DNA of 64,000 nt from Nostoc sp. UHCC 0702. GTDB lineage: Bacteria; Cyanobacteriota; Cyanobacteriia; Cyanobacteriales; Nostocaceae. The DNA lies in the NCBI GenBank assembly GCA_017164015.1, contig CP071065.1:1491409-1555408 (forward strand). The letters are read 5' to 3'. Shown here in pieces: positions 54,144 to 63,415 of this stretch (the first letter of the stretch is position 1; the number at the start of each line of letters is the position of its first letter). Below the pieces are notes generated by a model. The model saw nothing but the letters and a program-made list of their open reading frames with translations, did not search any database and was not told where the DNA came from. Both the position numbers and the translations under genes were made by a program.

Positions 54144-55910
54144 ATGCAATTAAGAGATTCTCTACGCCGAACAAAAATTGTCGCTACCATTGGCCCCGCC
54201 ACTAGCAGCCCTGAAATGCTGAAGGCGATTATTGAAGCGGGTGCAACGACGCTGCGGTTAAACTTCTCTCATGGTACTCATGCCGACCATCAGCGCAGTA
54301 TTCGCCTCATTCGACAAACTGCCTTTGAATTAAATCAGCCAGTGGCAATTCTCCAAGACTTGCAAGGGCCAAAAATTCGCTTGGGGCGGTTTGAAGATGG
54401 GTCTATAGTTGTGGCAAAAGGCGATCGCTTCACCTTGACAAATCGCCCAGTTATCGGTACACAAGAAATTAGCTGCGTCACCTACGATTATTTAGCAGAA
54501 GAAGTTCCCGTGGGTGCAAAAATCCTCCTCGATGATGGACGAGTTGAAATGCTGGTGGAGGAAATTAACCGGGACAAAGGTGATTTGCATTGTCGTATCA
54601 CTGTAGCTGGTAAACTATCTAACAACAAAGGCGTAAACTTTCCGGGAGTTTACTTATCGATTAAAGCCATGACCGACAAAGACCGTGAGGATTTGATGTT
54701 CGGTCTAGACCAAGGCGTAGATTGGGTAGCGCTTTCCTTTGTTCGCAATCCCCAAGATATCATCGAAATTAAAGAGTTAATTTCCAGCACAGGCAAACAA
54801 GTACCAGTAGTTGCCAAAATTGAAAAGCATGAAGCTATTGAACAAATGGAAGCAGTTCTGGCTTTGTGCGATGGCGTGATGGTTGCTAGAGGCGATTTAG
54901 GAGTAGAATTGCCGGCGGAGGATGTTCCCGTATTGCAAAAGCGGCTGATTGCCACGGCAAACCGCTTGGGGATTCCCATCATCACGGCTACCCAGATGTT
55001 AGACAGCATGGTGAGTAACCCCCGTCCCACTCGTGCGGAAGTGTCAGATGTGGCAAACGCCATTTTAGACGGAACGGATGCGGTAATGCTCTCCAATGAA
55101 ACTGCTGTAGGCAACTACCCAGTGGAAGCGGTGGCGACGATGGCACGCATTGCCGAACGCATTGAGCAAGAAGAGGCGCACTCTACAACACGTCAAATGA
55201 GAGATTCAAGGCGTTCTATTCCCAATGCTATTAGCCAAGCAGTGAGCCAAATTGCTGAACAACTGGGAGCGGCGGCAATCATGACCCTAACACAAACAGG
55301 GGCAACAGCTCGCAATGTCTCTAAATTCCGTCCCCACACACCGATATTGGCAATTACGCCCCATGTAAATGTAGCACGGCAGCTACAGATGGTCTGGGGA
55401 GTAAAACCGCTGTTGGTACTGGGACTACCTTCTACCGGACAGACCTTTCAAGCTGCGATTAACGTTGCTCAGGAAAATCAGTTATTGTCTGAGGGTGATT
55501 TGGTAGTAATGACTGCTGGTACACTGCAAGGAATTTCTGGCTCAACAGATTTGATTAAAGTTGAGGTAGTGACAGCAGTGCTAGGACAAGGAATCGGACT
55601 AGGACAAGGTTTGGTGAGTGGTCGCGCCAGAGTCGTTTCCACTGGGTTGGAAGCGAGTAACTTTAATCCTGGAGATATTTTAGTTGCTCCCCGCACTGGT
55701 GCTGATTTTGTCGAGGCGATTCGCAAAGCATCTGGGATTATCACAGAAGAAGAGAGTCTGACAAGTCATGCAGCGGTGATTGGTTTGCGTCTCGGTGTAC
55801 CTGTGATTGTCGGTGTGAAGAAGGCGACACAAGTTATTCGAGATGGAGCGATTCTGACATTGGATCTACAACGGGGTTTAGTATACTCTGGGGCGGTGGG
55901 AACACCGTAA
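54144..55910 (+). CDS. pyk: Pyruvate kinase with C-terminal PEP-utiliser domain
   Basis: Pyruvate kinase makes ATP and pyruvate from ADP and phosphoenolpyruvate at the end of glycolysis. From ATG 54144 the product has 588 residues. It has TKIVATIGPATSSPEMLKAI at the start, LNFSHGTHADH, ILQDLQGPKIRLG, VVAKIEKHEAIEQM (catalytic Lys) and MVARGDLGVELPAEDVP. After the regulatory C domain comes an extra segment of about 90 residues (GDILVAPRTGADFVEAIRKA, TSHAAVIGLRLGVPVIVGV). That is the PEP-utilising mobile domain seen in Bacillus and cyanobacterial forms. It has the Thr-Ser-His-Ala pattern of phosphohistidine domains, so it is intact. Confidence 0.95.
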   Translation: MQLRDSLRRTKIVATIGPATSSPEMLKAIIEAGATTLRLNFSHGTHADHQRSIRLIRQTAFELNQPVAILQDLQGPKIRLGRFEDGSIVVAKGDRFTLTNRPVIGTQEISCVTYDYLAEEVPVGAKILLDDGRVEMLVEEINRDKGDLHCRITVAGKLSNNKGVNFPGVYLSIKAMTDKDREDLMFGLDQGVDWVALSFVRNPQDIIEIKELISSTGKQVPVVAKIEKHEAIEQMEAVLALCDGVMVARGDLGVELPAEDVPVLQKRLIATANRLGIPIITATQMLDSMVSNPRPTRAEVSDVANAILDGTDAVMLSNETAVGNYPVEAVATMARIAERIEQEEAHSTTRQMRDSRRSIPNAISQAVSQIAEQLGAAAIMTLTQTGATARNVSKFRPHTPILAITPHVNVARQLQMVWGVKPLLVLGLPSTGQTFQAAINVAQENQLLSEGDLVVMTAGTLQGISGSTDLIKVEVVTAVLGQGIGLGQGLVSGRARVVSTGLEASNFNPGDILVAPRTGADFVEAIRKASGIITEEESLTSHAAVIGLRLGVPVIVGVKKATQVIRDGAILTLDLQRGLVYSGAVGTP

Positions 55911-55913
55911 AGT

Positions 55914-56048
55914 TGGGGATTGGGGATTGGGGATTGGGGATTGGGGATTGGTAATTGGTAATTGGTAATTGGTAATTGGTAATTGGGAAAACTCTTCCCC
56001 AGTCCCCAGTCCCCAGTCCCTAGTCCCCAGTCCCCAGTCCCCAGTCCC
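55914..56048. repeat. Three heptamer arrays (GGGGATT, GGTAATT, CCCCAGT)
   Basis: GGGGATT units (55914-55950), GGTAATT units (55951-55986) and CCCCAGT units (55998-56048) follow one another between pyk and the convergent glycosyltransferase gene. Confidence 0.9.
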
Positions 56049-57143
56049 CTAAAGAAATTTTTGGAGAACTTCAGCGGTGGCTTGTCCTGTTTTTTCCCAA
56101 CTAAATTGATCTGCTCTGGCAATGCTTTGGCTGGAAAGGCGCGATCGCAATTGTGTATATGTAGCAATTGTTGCCATTGCTTCAGTAATTTCGCCTGTGT
56201 TATGGGGATTGATGAGTATGGCTGCATCGCCAGCAACTTCTGGTAAAGAGGAGATATTTGAGGTGATAACGGGAGTACCACAAGCCATTGCTTCTAAGAC
56301 GGGAAAACCAAAGCCTTCCCAAAGACTGGGGAAAACGAGAGCGATCGCGCGATTGATGATTGCTGGCAATTCGCTGTAAGGTACATAGTTGAGGAATTTT
56401 ACCTGATTGATTATCCCCAGTTTTTTAACTTGCGCCTGTAAAACTGGGGTATAACGCGCATCGCTGGGGCCTGCGAACCACAGTTGGTAGTCGCTTCTGT
56501 TTGGTAGTGCAGCAAAGGCGGCTATTAGTCGGTGTAAATTTTTATAGGGGTCTTGCCGTCCAATGTAAAGAAAGTAGTTGCCTTGGGGTAGATTGAGAAA
56601 GCGAAAGTGAGTGCGATCGTGGGCTAGGTGGATGGGGGTAATTTTGCTGTCTGGAATTTTATAAAAGTTGATGATGTCCTTAGCTGTGGCGTCGGAATTA
56701 CAAATGATGTGTTGCGCTTGCTTGAGAACTTGGGGAATGTAGTAGCGATGGTAGGGTGTTAACGGTGAAAAACGTTTAGGAAAGCGCAACGGTATCAGGT
56801 CGTGTGACATCACCACAAAACGACATTTGGTGTATAGAGGTGCTTCTGGTAGTGGGGAAAATAATAGGCGCGATCGTAAATTTTTATAAATTTTTGGTAA
56901 TTGAAATTGCGTCCAAAAAAGGCGGTAAAAATGCCCTTTAGTACCATGAGCAGGAGTAAGATTATGGGGAACTGTATAGCAGTTAAATTCAGGATAGTTT
57001 TGAGATGTTAGTAAAGTAGGTTGGAGAAAATTTAAATAAGGAAAAATATTTTTTGCATAGTTGCTTATGCCAGTAGGTTGAGATAACACAACTGATAGGT
57101 TAATAATTAATTCATTAGAGCAGGCATTATCTAAAATTTTCAT
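56049..57143 (-). CDS. Family 4 glycosyltransferase (GT-B)
   Basis: This 364-residue retaining glycosyltransferase transfers a sugar from a nucleotide sugar to a growing glycan at the cytoplasmic face. The C-terminal Rossmann domain has the donor-binding segment VFPSLWEGFGFPVLEAMACG followed by TPVITSNISSLPEVAGDAA, where the E-x7-E pair lies. YIGRQDPYKNLHRLIAAFA opens the domain. It overlaps the next gene upstream by four bases (ATGA), so it is the last gene of the operon. Confidence 0.92.
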   Translation of the reverse strand: MKILDNACSNELIINLSVVLSQPTGISNYAKNIFPYLNFLQPTLLTSQNYPEFNCYTVPHNLTPAHGTKGHFYRLFWTQFQLPKIYKNLRSRLLFSPLPEAPLYTKCRFVVMSHDLIPLRFPKRFSPLTPYHRYYIPQVLKQAQHIICNSDATAKDIINFYKIPDSKITPIHLAHDRTHFRFLNLPQGNYFLYIGRQDPYKNLHRLIAAFAALPNRSDYQLWFAGPSDARYTPVLQAQVKKLGIINQVKFLNYVPYSELPAIINRAIALVFPSLWEGFGFPVLEAMACGTPVITSNISSLPEVAGDAAILINPHNTGEITEAMATIATYTQLRSRLSSQSIARADQFSWEKTGQATAEVLQKFL

Positions 57144-58303
57144 TTCATAATAGTTCTATAAGCGTTCAATGTTTCTCTAGCAGTTCTTTCCCACGAAAAT
57201 AATTTTGCTCTCTCTTTTCCTCGATTAATTAACTTTTGGCGTAACTGCGAATCATTAATTATGTTCAGTATAGCTTCAGCCAGTTGAATATGTTCATTGG
57301 GGTCTATCAGTATAGCTGCATCTCCTGTAACCTCTGGAATTGATGAAGTATTACTAGCAACAACAGGTGTACCTAAGGTCATCGCTTCCAATACAGGTAG
57401 CCCAAATCCTTCGTAATGAGATGGATAAACGAAAACATCAGCTTTTGAATAAAATAATGCAACTAATTCATCAGATAAGTAGTCAAGATGATGAATTTCT
57501 TTTTGCCAAGGAGAAGCTTCAATAGCTGTAAATACTGGTTCGTATTTCCATCCTTTTTTACCAATTAATACTAAATGATGTTCAATTTTATAGTTTTGCT
57601 TTAAGTAATTAAATGCTGAAATTATAGCGGTAATATTTTTCCTCGGTTCTATTGTGCTGACAAAAAGGAGATATGGATTAGAAAAATTATAGTTAATTTG
57701 TTGTTCTAGCTGTTGAGCGATTTCTTCAGATAGGTAATTAGGATGATAACGACTAGCTAGAGGTGTAACATAAATTTTTTTTGGTTCTACTTGCAAATAC
57801 TCAATAATATCTTTTTTAGAACTTTCTGAAATTGTCAAAATTAAATCTGTCCACTGTAAGCAGCGCTTTACTTTTATGTTATAAGTTTTAACAACTGAGT
57901 CTATGTAGTTAGGATATTTAATAAAAGTTAAATCATATATATTCATTACTTTTAAACTTTTATTACACGGATATACTGAGAAATTTGTCCCATGTAATAT
58001 ATCTGGAAAACCGAAATACTTTTCAAAGTAAGACAAAACAGGTTTAAATGCTGATGCTAATAATAAATCTGAAATTCTTACAGGTAAAGGTAGTAAATGC
58101 TTTCGAGTATAATTTTCTACGCAATCAGGAAAACTTAAGTCACCGACTAACCAATTTTTAAGGCGTGGTTGATAAACTATCCCTAACTGAAAGTTATTTT
58201 CTTCTTGTAATGCCTGAAGCGAATGTATTAAATTAATAGTATAAAATCCTACTCCATTTTGCTTGGGAGTTAACGGTGTTGCATCAACTACAACTTTTAG
58301 CAT
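57140..58303 (-). CDS. Family 4 glycosyltransferase
   Basis: This 387-residue GT-B enzyme begins VVVDATPLTPKQNGVGFYTI and has the donor site VFVYPSHYEGFGLPVLEAMT then PVVASNTSSIPEVTGDAAIL, with VSTIEPRKNITAIISAFNYL between the domains. It is closely related in plan to the previous gene but diverged in sequence. The acceptor sugar cannot be read. Confidence 0.93.
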   Translation of the reverse strand: MLKVVVDATPLTPKQNGVGFYTINLIHSLQALQEENNFQLGIVYQPRLKNWLVGDLSFPDCVENYTRKHLLPLPVRISDLLLASAFKPVLSYFEKYFGFPDILHGTNFSVYPCNKSLKVMNIYDLTFIKYPNYIDSVVKTYNIKVKRCLQWTDLILTISESSKKDIIEYLQVEPKKIYVTPLASRYHPNYLSEEIAQQLEQQINYNFSNPYLLFVSTIEPRKNITAIISAFNYLKQNYKIEHHLVLIGKKGWKYEPVFTAIEASPWQKEIHHLDYLSDELVALFYSKADVFVYPSHYEGFGLPVLEAMTLGTPVVASNTSSIPEVTGDAAILIDPNEHIQLAEAILNIINDSQLRQKLINRGKERAKLFSWERTARETLNAYRTIMK

Positions 58304-58337
58304 AGTATGATGATTTGATAAAATTTTGCACTTTAAC

Positions 58338-59819
58338 TTAAAGGTTGTTTCTGCGATTTCGGATTAAATTTGTAACGGTCTTCTGCAATATATTTCCAAT
58401 TATAGGACGGCGATACAATGAATCAACAACCTTATCTATGAATTTATACCTTGCACCAGCTAAATGGTTTTTGATTCCTAGTTCAAAGTATGGATATTTA
58501 AGAGTTTCACATGTAGCTAGTACAAAATCAAATGAATAACCATCACTGATTGGGGTACTTTGTATAAATTCATTTAAAGCAGGTACAGTTACTAAATCTA
58601 AATCACAATTTAACTGTATGGTTTTGACTGCATTTTGCCTTATTTCTTCCAGGCTATTTTTATTTTCAAAACACCAAGTTATTTTTTTATATAATTGAGG
58701 TATATTATTCCTATCGTTTATGAAAATTGAATCATACCCATCTGTAAGGATTTCACTTACTCCAGTCTTGCTGGTGATCATAACTGGAACTCCTCTGAGC
58801 ATAGCTTCAATTGGTGCATATCCGAATGGTTCGTCGTCACTTAATGGGAAAACTGCCATATCATATTGATTAATATTTTGTAATAACAACTCTTTAGGCA
58901 TAAATCCTTTCAAGATAAATATTTTGGATAAACTTTCATCCTGAGAGATTTGCATTTTTAACCAGTCAACAAAATTATTTTCCCCACTTCCGTACAAATC
59001 TATTGTAATTTGATTTTTATATTGTGTTCTTGCTATGTATTTTGCTAAGTTACACAGTATCCCGACACCTTTCTTTTCTGCCAATTGCCCAAAATAAACT
59101 AATTTTAGTTTTTCTTGGTTTCTCTCCAATTTAGATTTTGAAGACAAACTATATTGATTAGTTTTTATATCTTCTAAATATTTGTAATATTTATCTAACT
59201 TCACCCAGTTGTATATAACTTTGTTAGAATAATATTCACCCAATAATTTACTTGATTCAAATATTTTTTGAGAACATGAAATTGCTGTTATTTGTGATTT
59301 GAGGTATTTCCATTTAGAAGTCAAATCAATTATTCTGCTATAATCTTGTATGACGCCATCCACATGTTCCATCAGATGGATAATAACTTTGACGTTACAA
59401 GAAATCGCTGTATCAAGTATACCTATAGGGCCTATTCCCAGAGGGTTGAATATCCAGACTATATCTGGTTGTTCAATTTCTATTAATCTTTTCAAAGCAA
59501 TACAGTTATGTTCCAGATAGCCAGCAAAAGCTAGTACTTTTTCATATAAGTATATAGAATTATTTTGGAAATGATAATTGTAATTGTCATCATAATACTT
59601 TACAGGAGAAAATATACGCCTAACATCAATATGCTTAGGTTCTGGATATTTTTGCAAATCAGCAGTATTTTCAGATGAAGCAACAATAACTGAATGTCCT
59701 AATTCTATATACTTTTCTGCTAATTCTAAGCAACCAAGTTCATACCCACCTCTAACATGGGGTGGAAATATATTTGATATAAATATGATCTTACTTTTTT
59801 TCATATGCTTCTGCTTCAT
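58338..59819 (-). CDS. Family 4-like glycosyltransferase, long form
   Basis: This 493-residue enzyme has an N-terminal domain IIFISNIFPPHVRGGYELGC and the C-terminal domain with KLVYFGQLAEKKGVGILCNL, VFPLSDDEPFGYAPIEAMLR and VMITSKTGVSEILTDG. The Glu pair typical of GT4 donors is present. A basic tail (TVTNLIRNRRNN) ends it. The start may be the ATG at 59804 (MKKSKII), five codons in; either way it overlaps the gene upstream slightly. Confidence 0.88.
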   Translation of the reverse strand: MKQKHMKKSKIIFISNIFPPHVRGGYELGCLELAEKYIELGHSVIVASSENTADLQKYPEPKHIDVRRIFSPVKYYDDNYNYHFQNNSIYLYEKVLAFAGYLEHNCIALKRLIEIEQPDIVWIFNPLGIGPIGILDTAISCNVKVIIHLMEHVDGVIQDYSRIIDLTSKWKYLKSQITAISCSQKIFESSKLLGEYYSNKVIYNWVKLDKYYKYLEDIKTNQYSLSSKSKLERNQEKLKLVYFGQLAEKKGVGILCNLAKYIARTQYKNQITIDLYGSGENNFVDWLKMQISQDESLSKIFILKGFMPKELLLQNINQYDMAVFPLSDDEPFGYAPIEAMLRGVPVMITSKTGVSEILTDGYDSIFINDRNNIPQLYKKITWCFENKNSLEEIRQNAVKTIQLNCDLDLVTVPALNEFIQSTPISDGYSFDFVLATCETLKYPYFELGIKNHLAGARYKFIDKVVDSLYRRPIIGNILQKTVTNLIRNRRNNL

Positions 59820-60960
59820 GCAAAGTATTTTTATGATTTATGATATCTTTAACGCTTAGCCAATAATTATCCCACAAGAATTGCTCCATTATTATTTCTT
59901 TCGCCTTATCGAGAAGTAGCTGATATTTAGCATCAGGTAGAGAATGAATAAACAGCATTTTACTTTTCAGAGATTTAAAATCTCTTTCTGTATAAACTAA
60001 TTCATTAAGTTTTAAGACAGTCATAATTTCTTTTAAAGCAGGCTGACTAGAAGTAATTGGTAATGTATTATTTAAGATTGACTCTATCACTACTAACCCC
60101 AAAAGCTCACTTTGTTCAAACGTACGCTGATGATAAGTAACAGATGACGAGTTAGCAATCAAAGCAACCGATTCAGAAATAATTTTATCTTTATCAGTTA
60201 ATAAAATTTCACCTGTAAAATGTACATTTTTACCCTTAGCTTTCATTTGTAAGAATTTTTTATAGGAATCATCTTCTGAGTCGGGCCCTATAATTACTAA
60301 AGTATCATCTTTAGATAATGCATCAATAGCTACTTCAAATCCTTTATGAGGTAACAGTCTACCAACACAAACAAATTGTTTCTTTTTTTCTAACGATGTA
60401 GTTGATAATTTTGCTAATTTACTTTTCCATGCGCCTCCATAAACATAGCTCACATTGCTGGTGTACTTTTTAGTTCTGCGAGCAGAATATTGAGATACTT
60501 CTAAAAAGAAATGGTTTGGTAACTTAATGTATCTAATCCAAAAATCATGATAATTTTCCTCAAAACCATGATTAGTAAACAAAATAATTTGTTTATTATG
60601 GGTTAATACAAGTAAATCAAATACTAATGAGCTAGCCAGATATTGATGTATCCATATATATTTATAATTGGGTATATTAGATAATATATCTCTATATTTT
60701 TCGTGAAAGTTAGAGAATGAAGATTGCCTTCCAATAAAACGTTTTATTTCAAATAAACTTTCAAATCTGCTATTATCTTTAATTCTGATAAAGTTTCCTT
60801 CTACTGGTGCTACTAAATCACAGTCTATTCCTGAAGTAGATATAGAATTAGCACAATTGAAAGTATAACTTTCACCTCCCCCAGTTTTTTTAAGTGGTAA
60901 TAAACTAAAAACTAAAGTTCTAGGATTATTTTGATTTATATACATTTTTTTTAATTTCAC
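59791..60960 (-). CDS. Glycosyltransferase, GT4-like
   Basis: This 389-residue enzyme starts with LVFSLLPLKKTGGGESYTFN, typical of GT4 acceptor domains with a Gly-rich loop. The donor half has FVCVGRLLPHKGFEVAIDAL and QSELLGLVVIESILNNTLPI, with the usual Glu pair. It overlaps the next gene by 29 bp. Base content is AT-rich, as for the other genes of this cluster. Confidence 0.85.
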   Translation of the reverse strand: MKLKKMYINQNNPRTLVFSLLPLKKTGGGESYTFNCANSISTSGIDCDLVAPVEGNFIRIKDNSRFESLFEIKRFIGRQSSFSNFHEKYRDILSNIPNYKYIWIHQYLASSLVFDLLVLTHNKQIILFTNHGFEENYHDFWIRYIKLPNHFFLEVSQYSARRTKKYTSNVSYVYGGAWKSKLAKLSTTSLEKKKQFVCVGRLLPHKGFEVAIDALSKDDTLVIIGPDSEDDSYKKFLQMKAKGKNVHFTGEILLTDKDKIISESVALIANSSSVTYHQRTFEQSELLGLVVIESILNNTLPITSSQPALKEIMTVLKLNELVYTERDFKSLKSKMLFIHSLPDAKYQLLLDKAKEIIMEQFLWDNYWLSVKDIINHKNTLHEAEAYEKK

Positions 60961-61114
60961 TATCAGTAATTATTTGATTGATGAGGTACTAATTTTTAAA
61001 ATTGCAGTGTGACTATGCGACTAATTAGACATAAATATTTTTTTTAATCTAAACCATTTTTCTCTCATCTTCCAAAATTTAGATGTTTTCATAGCTAATA
61101 TTTCGTTAACTAGT

Positions 61115-62512
61115 TCAGGAAATTTTTTTTTGAAGTTCCGTTATTTCTGTTTTTAATTTATAGTTTTCCCTTTGAAGATCAAGCACTTGCTCTTCACGAG
61201 ACTCCATCCAAACTGCCCAATAGATATTTTCTGCATAATCCATTCCTTGAAAAGGAGCTAGTTTTAATTCCTTCATGATTTGGGGTATTTGATGTTCAAA
61301 AATATTATGGACTAGTATAACTGAATATTTTGCTAATTTTATCTTCCATATATTTAGAATTTGCTCTAGAGCATTATAATCAGGTAAGTCTAAATAAAAA
61401 AAACGAATTGGTAGAGATTGCCAAGATTGAGCAGCCTGCTCGATTTGACTTATCCAATTCTGTTCCGAGAGTTGTATTTCTTGAATATGTCCACCAGAAA
61501 TAAATTGTGTAGCCTCTGTCAATATAGCTAGGCTTTCGCTAGTGTTTTGTGCAATTATTAATCCTGTAAGAGCAAGACTACGATTGTAAATGTAAAAGTT
61601 ACGAATTAATTCACGCTCTGAAGTAGATAATAAGTTTGTTTCAATGGGAAAATTAATGATATTGTCGTTGGTGCGATTGTTTAAAGGTGTGCTTAGTTCA
61701 GATGTATTATCAGATTTATTAGCATAAAATTTTTGCAAGGCTATTTCACGCTGCGAACGTTCATTCCATAAAGCCGTATAGTCTAACTCATCTTTTAAAC
61801 ACTCTTGGAGATGATTCAAATGGCCTAAAAATCCAAGGTCTTTTTTGATAGCCGCCAGTATACCATCAATAATTGTAATTTCAGCAAAAGCTTCATGAGT
61901 GATTACTGTTTCCACGAAGCGAATGATACCTGGAAGGTAGATAGGATCATCAACATCATCAATCAGCAACACACCGCCTACTACTAATTTTTCAATCCAT
62001 TGCTCATAATCAGCTAAAAGACCTTCAAAAGAATGGTCTCCGTCCAAAAAAAGTACTCTTACAGGTAATGCAGACCAAATTCTTGCTGCTTGAAAACTAT
62101 CGGTGACAAAAGTAGTTACATTATGGTCAACATCAGCTATGTTTAAGTTATTTTCAAATTCCTTCAATGTGAATGAAGAGGGAATTGCAGGAAACCAAGG
62201 AGGAGCACCAGTGTGTGGATCAATTGCAACAACACCTTCTCGGTTTCCATCTTTTACACCTTTAGCAAAACATATAGTTGAACGTCCCTTAAAACTACCA
62301 ATTTCTACTATTACTCCTGCTTGATCTCCCCACCTGCCAAGGGCATATTGGAGTAAACATTCTCTATCAGTACCCCAACCAAATATATTTTTCGTTCTTA
62401 TTAAATTGAGTAAATCATTAGATTCTGGAGTAGAAGAAGCCATCTCGATAAGATTTGTAAAATACTCACTTGTTGTCAAATGTTCATTTAATTTAATTCT
62501 GGAAATAGACAT
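61115..62512 (-). CDS. SAM-dependent methyltransferase of the glycan cluster, tail frameshifted
   Basis: This 465-residue protein has a class I methyltransferase domain at the start: GVIVEIGSFKGRSTICFAKG (SAM-binding), VRVLFLDGDHSFEGLLADYE and GGVLLIDDVDDP. The second part looks like a second Rossmann-type unit (RFFYLDLPDYNALEQIL). It ends in a short coiled coil. Downstream of the stop, another frame continues to 61021 with ELVNEILAMKTSKFWKMREK and RLKKIF, the common tail of such glycan enzymes. Nine A's (61123-61131 on the minus strand) join the frames; eight would restore them. So the tail was lost by slippage, is made by transcript slippage, or a base was miscalled. Confidence 0.85.
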   Translation of the reverse strand: MSISRIKLNEHLTTSEYFTNLIEMASSTPESNDLLNLIRTKNIFGWGTDRECLLQYALGRWGDQAGVIVEIGSFKGRSTICFAKGVKDGNREGVVAIDPHTGAPPWFPAIPSSFTLKEFENNLNIADVDHNVTTFVTDSFQAARIWSALPVRVLFLDGDHSFEGLLADYEQWIEKLVVGGVLLIDDVDDPIYLPGIIRFVETVITHEAFAEITIIDGILAAIKKDLGFLGHLNHLQECLKDELDYTALWNERSQREIALQKFYANKSDNTSELSTPLNNRTNDNIINFPIETNLLSTSERELIRNFYIYNRSLALTGLIIAQNTSESLAILTEATQFISGGHIQEIQLSEQNWISQIEQAAQSWQSLPIRFFYLDLPDYNALEQILNIWKIKLAKYSVILVHNIFEHQIPQIMKELKLAPFQGMDYAENIYWAVWMESREEQVLDLQRENYKLKTEITELQKKIS

Positions 62513-62665
62513 ATTATTTTACCTTGCTATTCAATTGAAACTAGTTACATCACGTTTTGAAAAGTTATTACTTAAAATCAATTAAAAAACATATCAAATT
62601 TAGCTTTCAAGAAATATCTAACAACTATCGATCTCTGATTTCAAAAGGACTTACTGAGTATATTT

Positions 62666-63415
62666 TTAAAAATTATTGGACTCATTGACTGTTTTCAGGT
62701 AATATTCTACAACTTTATCTGCATTTCCAATTAATTTAATTTGACCTTTATCTAACCATACTGCTTGAGTACAAGTTTTTGCTATAAACTCCAAATCATG
62801 AGACACAACTAGAATTGTTGTATCATCATTCCAAAACTTTTCTATTCTCTGCTGGCTTTTGTGCTTAAAACTCTCATCACCTACTGATAATACTTCATCC
62901 AGCACAAGGATATCTGGTTGAGTCTCTGTTGCGATCGCAAATCCCAAACGTGCTACCATACCTGAAGACAAAGCTTTGACTGGCATGAATGCATAGTCTT
63001 CCAACTCTGCAAACTCTAAAATTGAGTTTACTCTTTCTAACATATAGGTTCTGGAAAACCCTAGTAAAACACCATAGAGCAGAATATTGTCCATAACCGA
63101 AATTTCTGGATCAAACCCTGCGCCTAGTTCAATTAATGGTGCAATTTTTCCATGAACTCGCACCAAGCCACTAGTTGGTTTAAGAATACCACAAATGACT
63201 TTGAGTACCGTTGACTTACCAGAACCATTTGCACCAATAATTCCTATTTTTTCACCTGAATTTACATTTAAATCAATTTTATCTAATACTAACTTTTTTG
63301 CCGGTTTACGATACTTACCCTCTAAAATCGACAAAAAAGTTTTCTTGAGGTCGTAAGAAAATTCTTCCTGTGTACGCCGCCAAAGAGATACTTTATCTAG
63401 ACGAATTACTTCCAT
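62666..63415 (-). CDS. ATPase of a polysaccharide ABC exporter (Wzt/TagH-like)
   Basis: This 249-residue ATPase drives export of a lipid-linked glycan. Motifs: Walker A IIGANGSGKSTVLKVICG, signature LSSGMVARLGFAIATE, Walker B PDILVLDEVLSVGD and the switch His in LVVSHDLEF. It begins MEVIRLDKVSLWRRTQEEFS, typical of the Wzt/TagH group. It ends soon after the ATPase core and lacks the Wzt C-terminal glycan-binding domain. Its start follows the permease stop with no gap. Confidence 0.93.
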   Translation of the reverse strand: MEVIRLDKVSLWRRTQEEFSYDLKKTFLSILEGKYRKPAKKLVLDKIDLNVNSGEKIGIIGANGSGKSTVLKVICGILKPTSGLVRVHGKIAPLIELGAGFDPEISVMDNILLYGVLLGFSRTYMLERVNSILEFAELEDYAFMPVKALSSGMVARLGFAIATETQPDILVLDEVLSVGDESFKHKSQQRIEKFWNDDTTILVVSHDLEFIAKTCTQAVWLDKGQIKLIGNADKVVEYYLKTVNESNNF

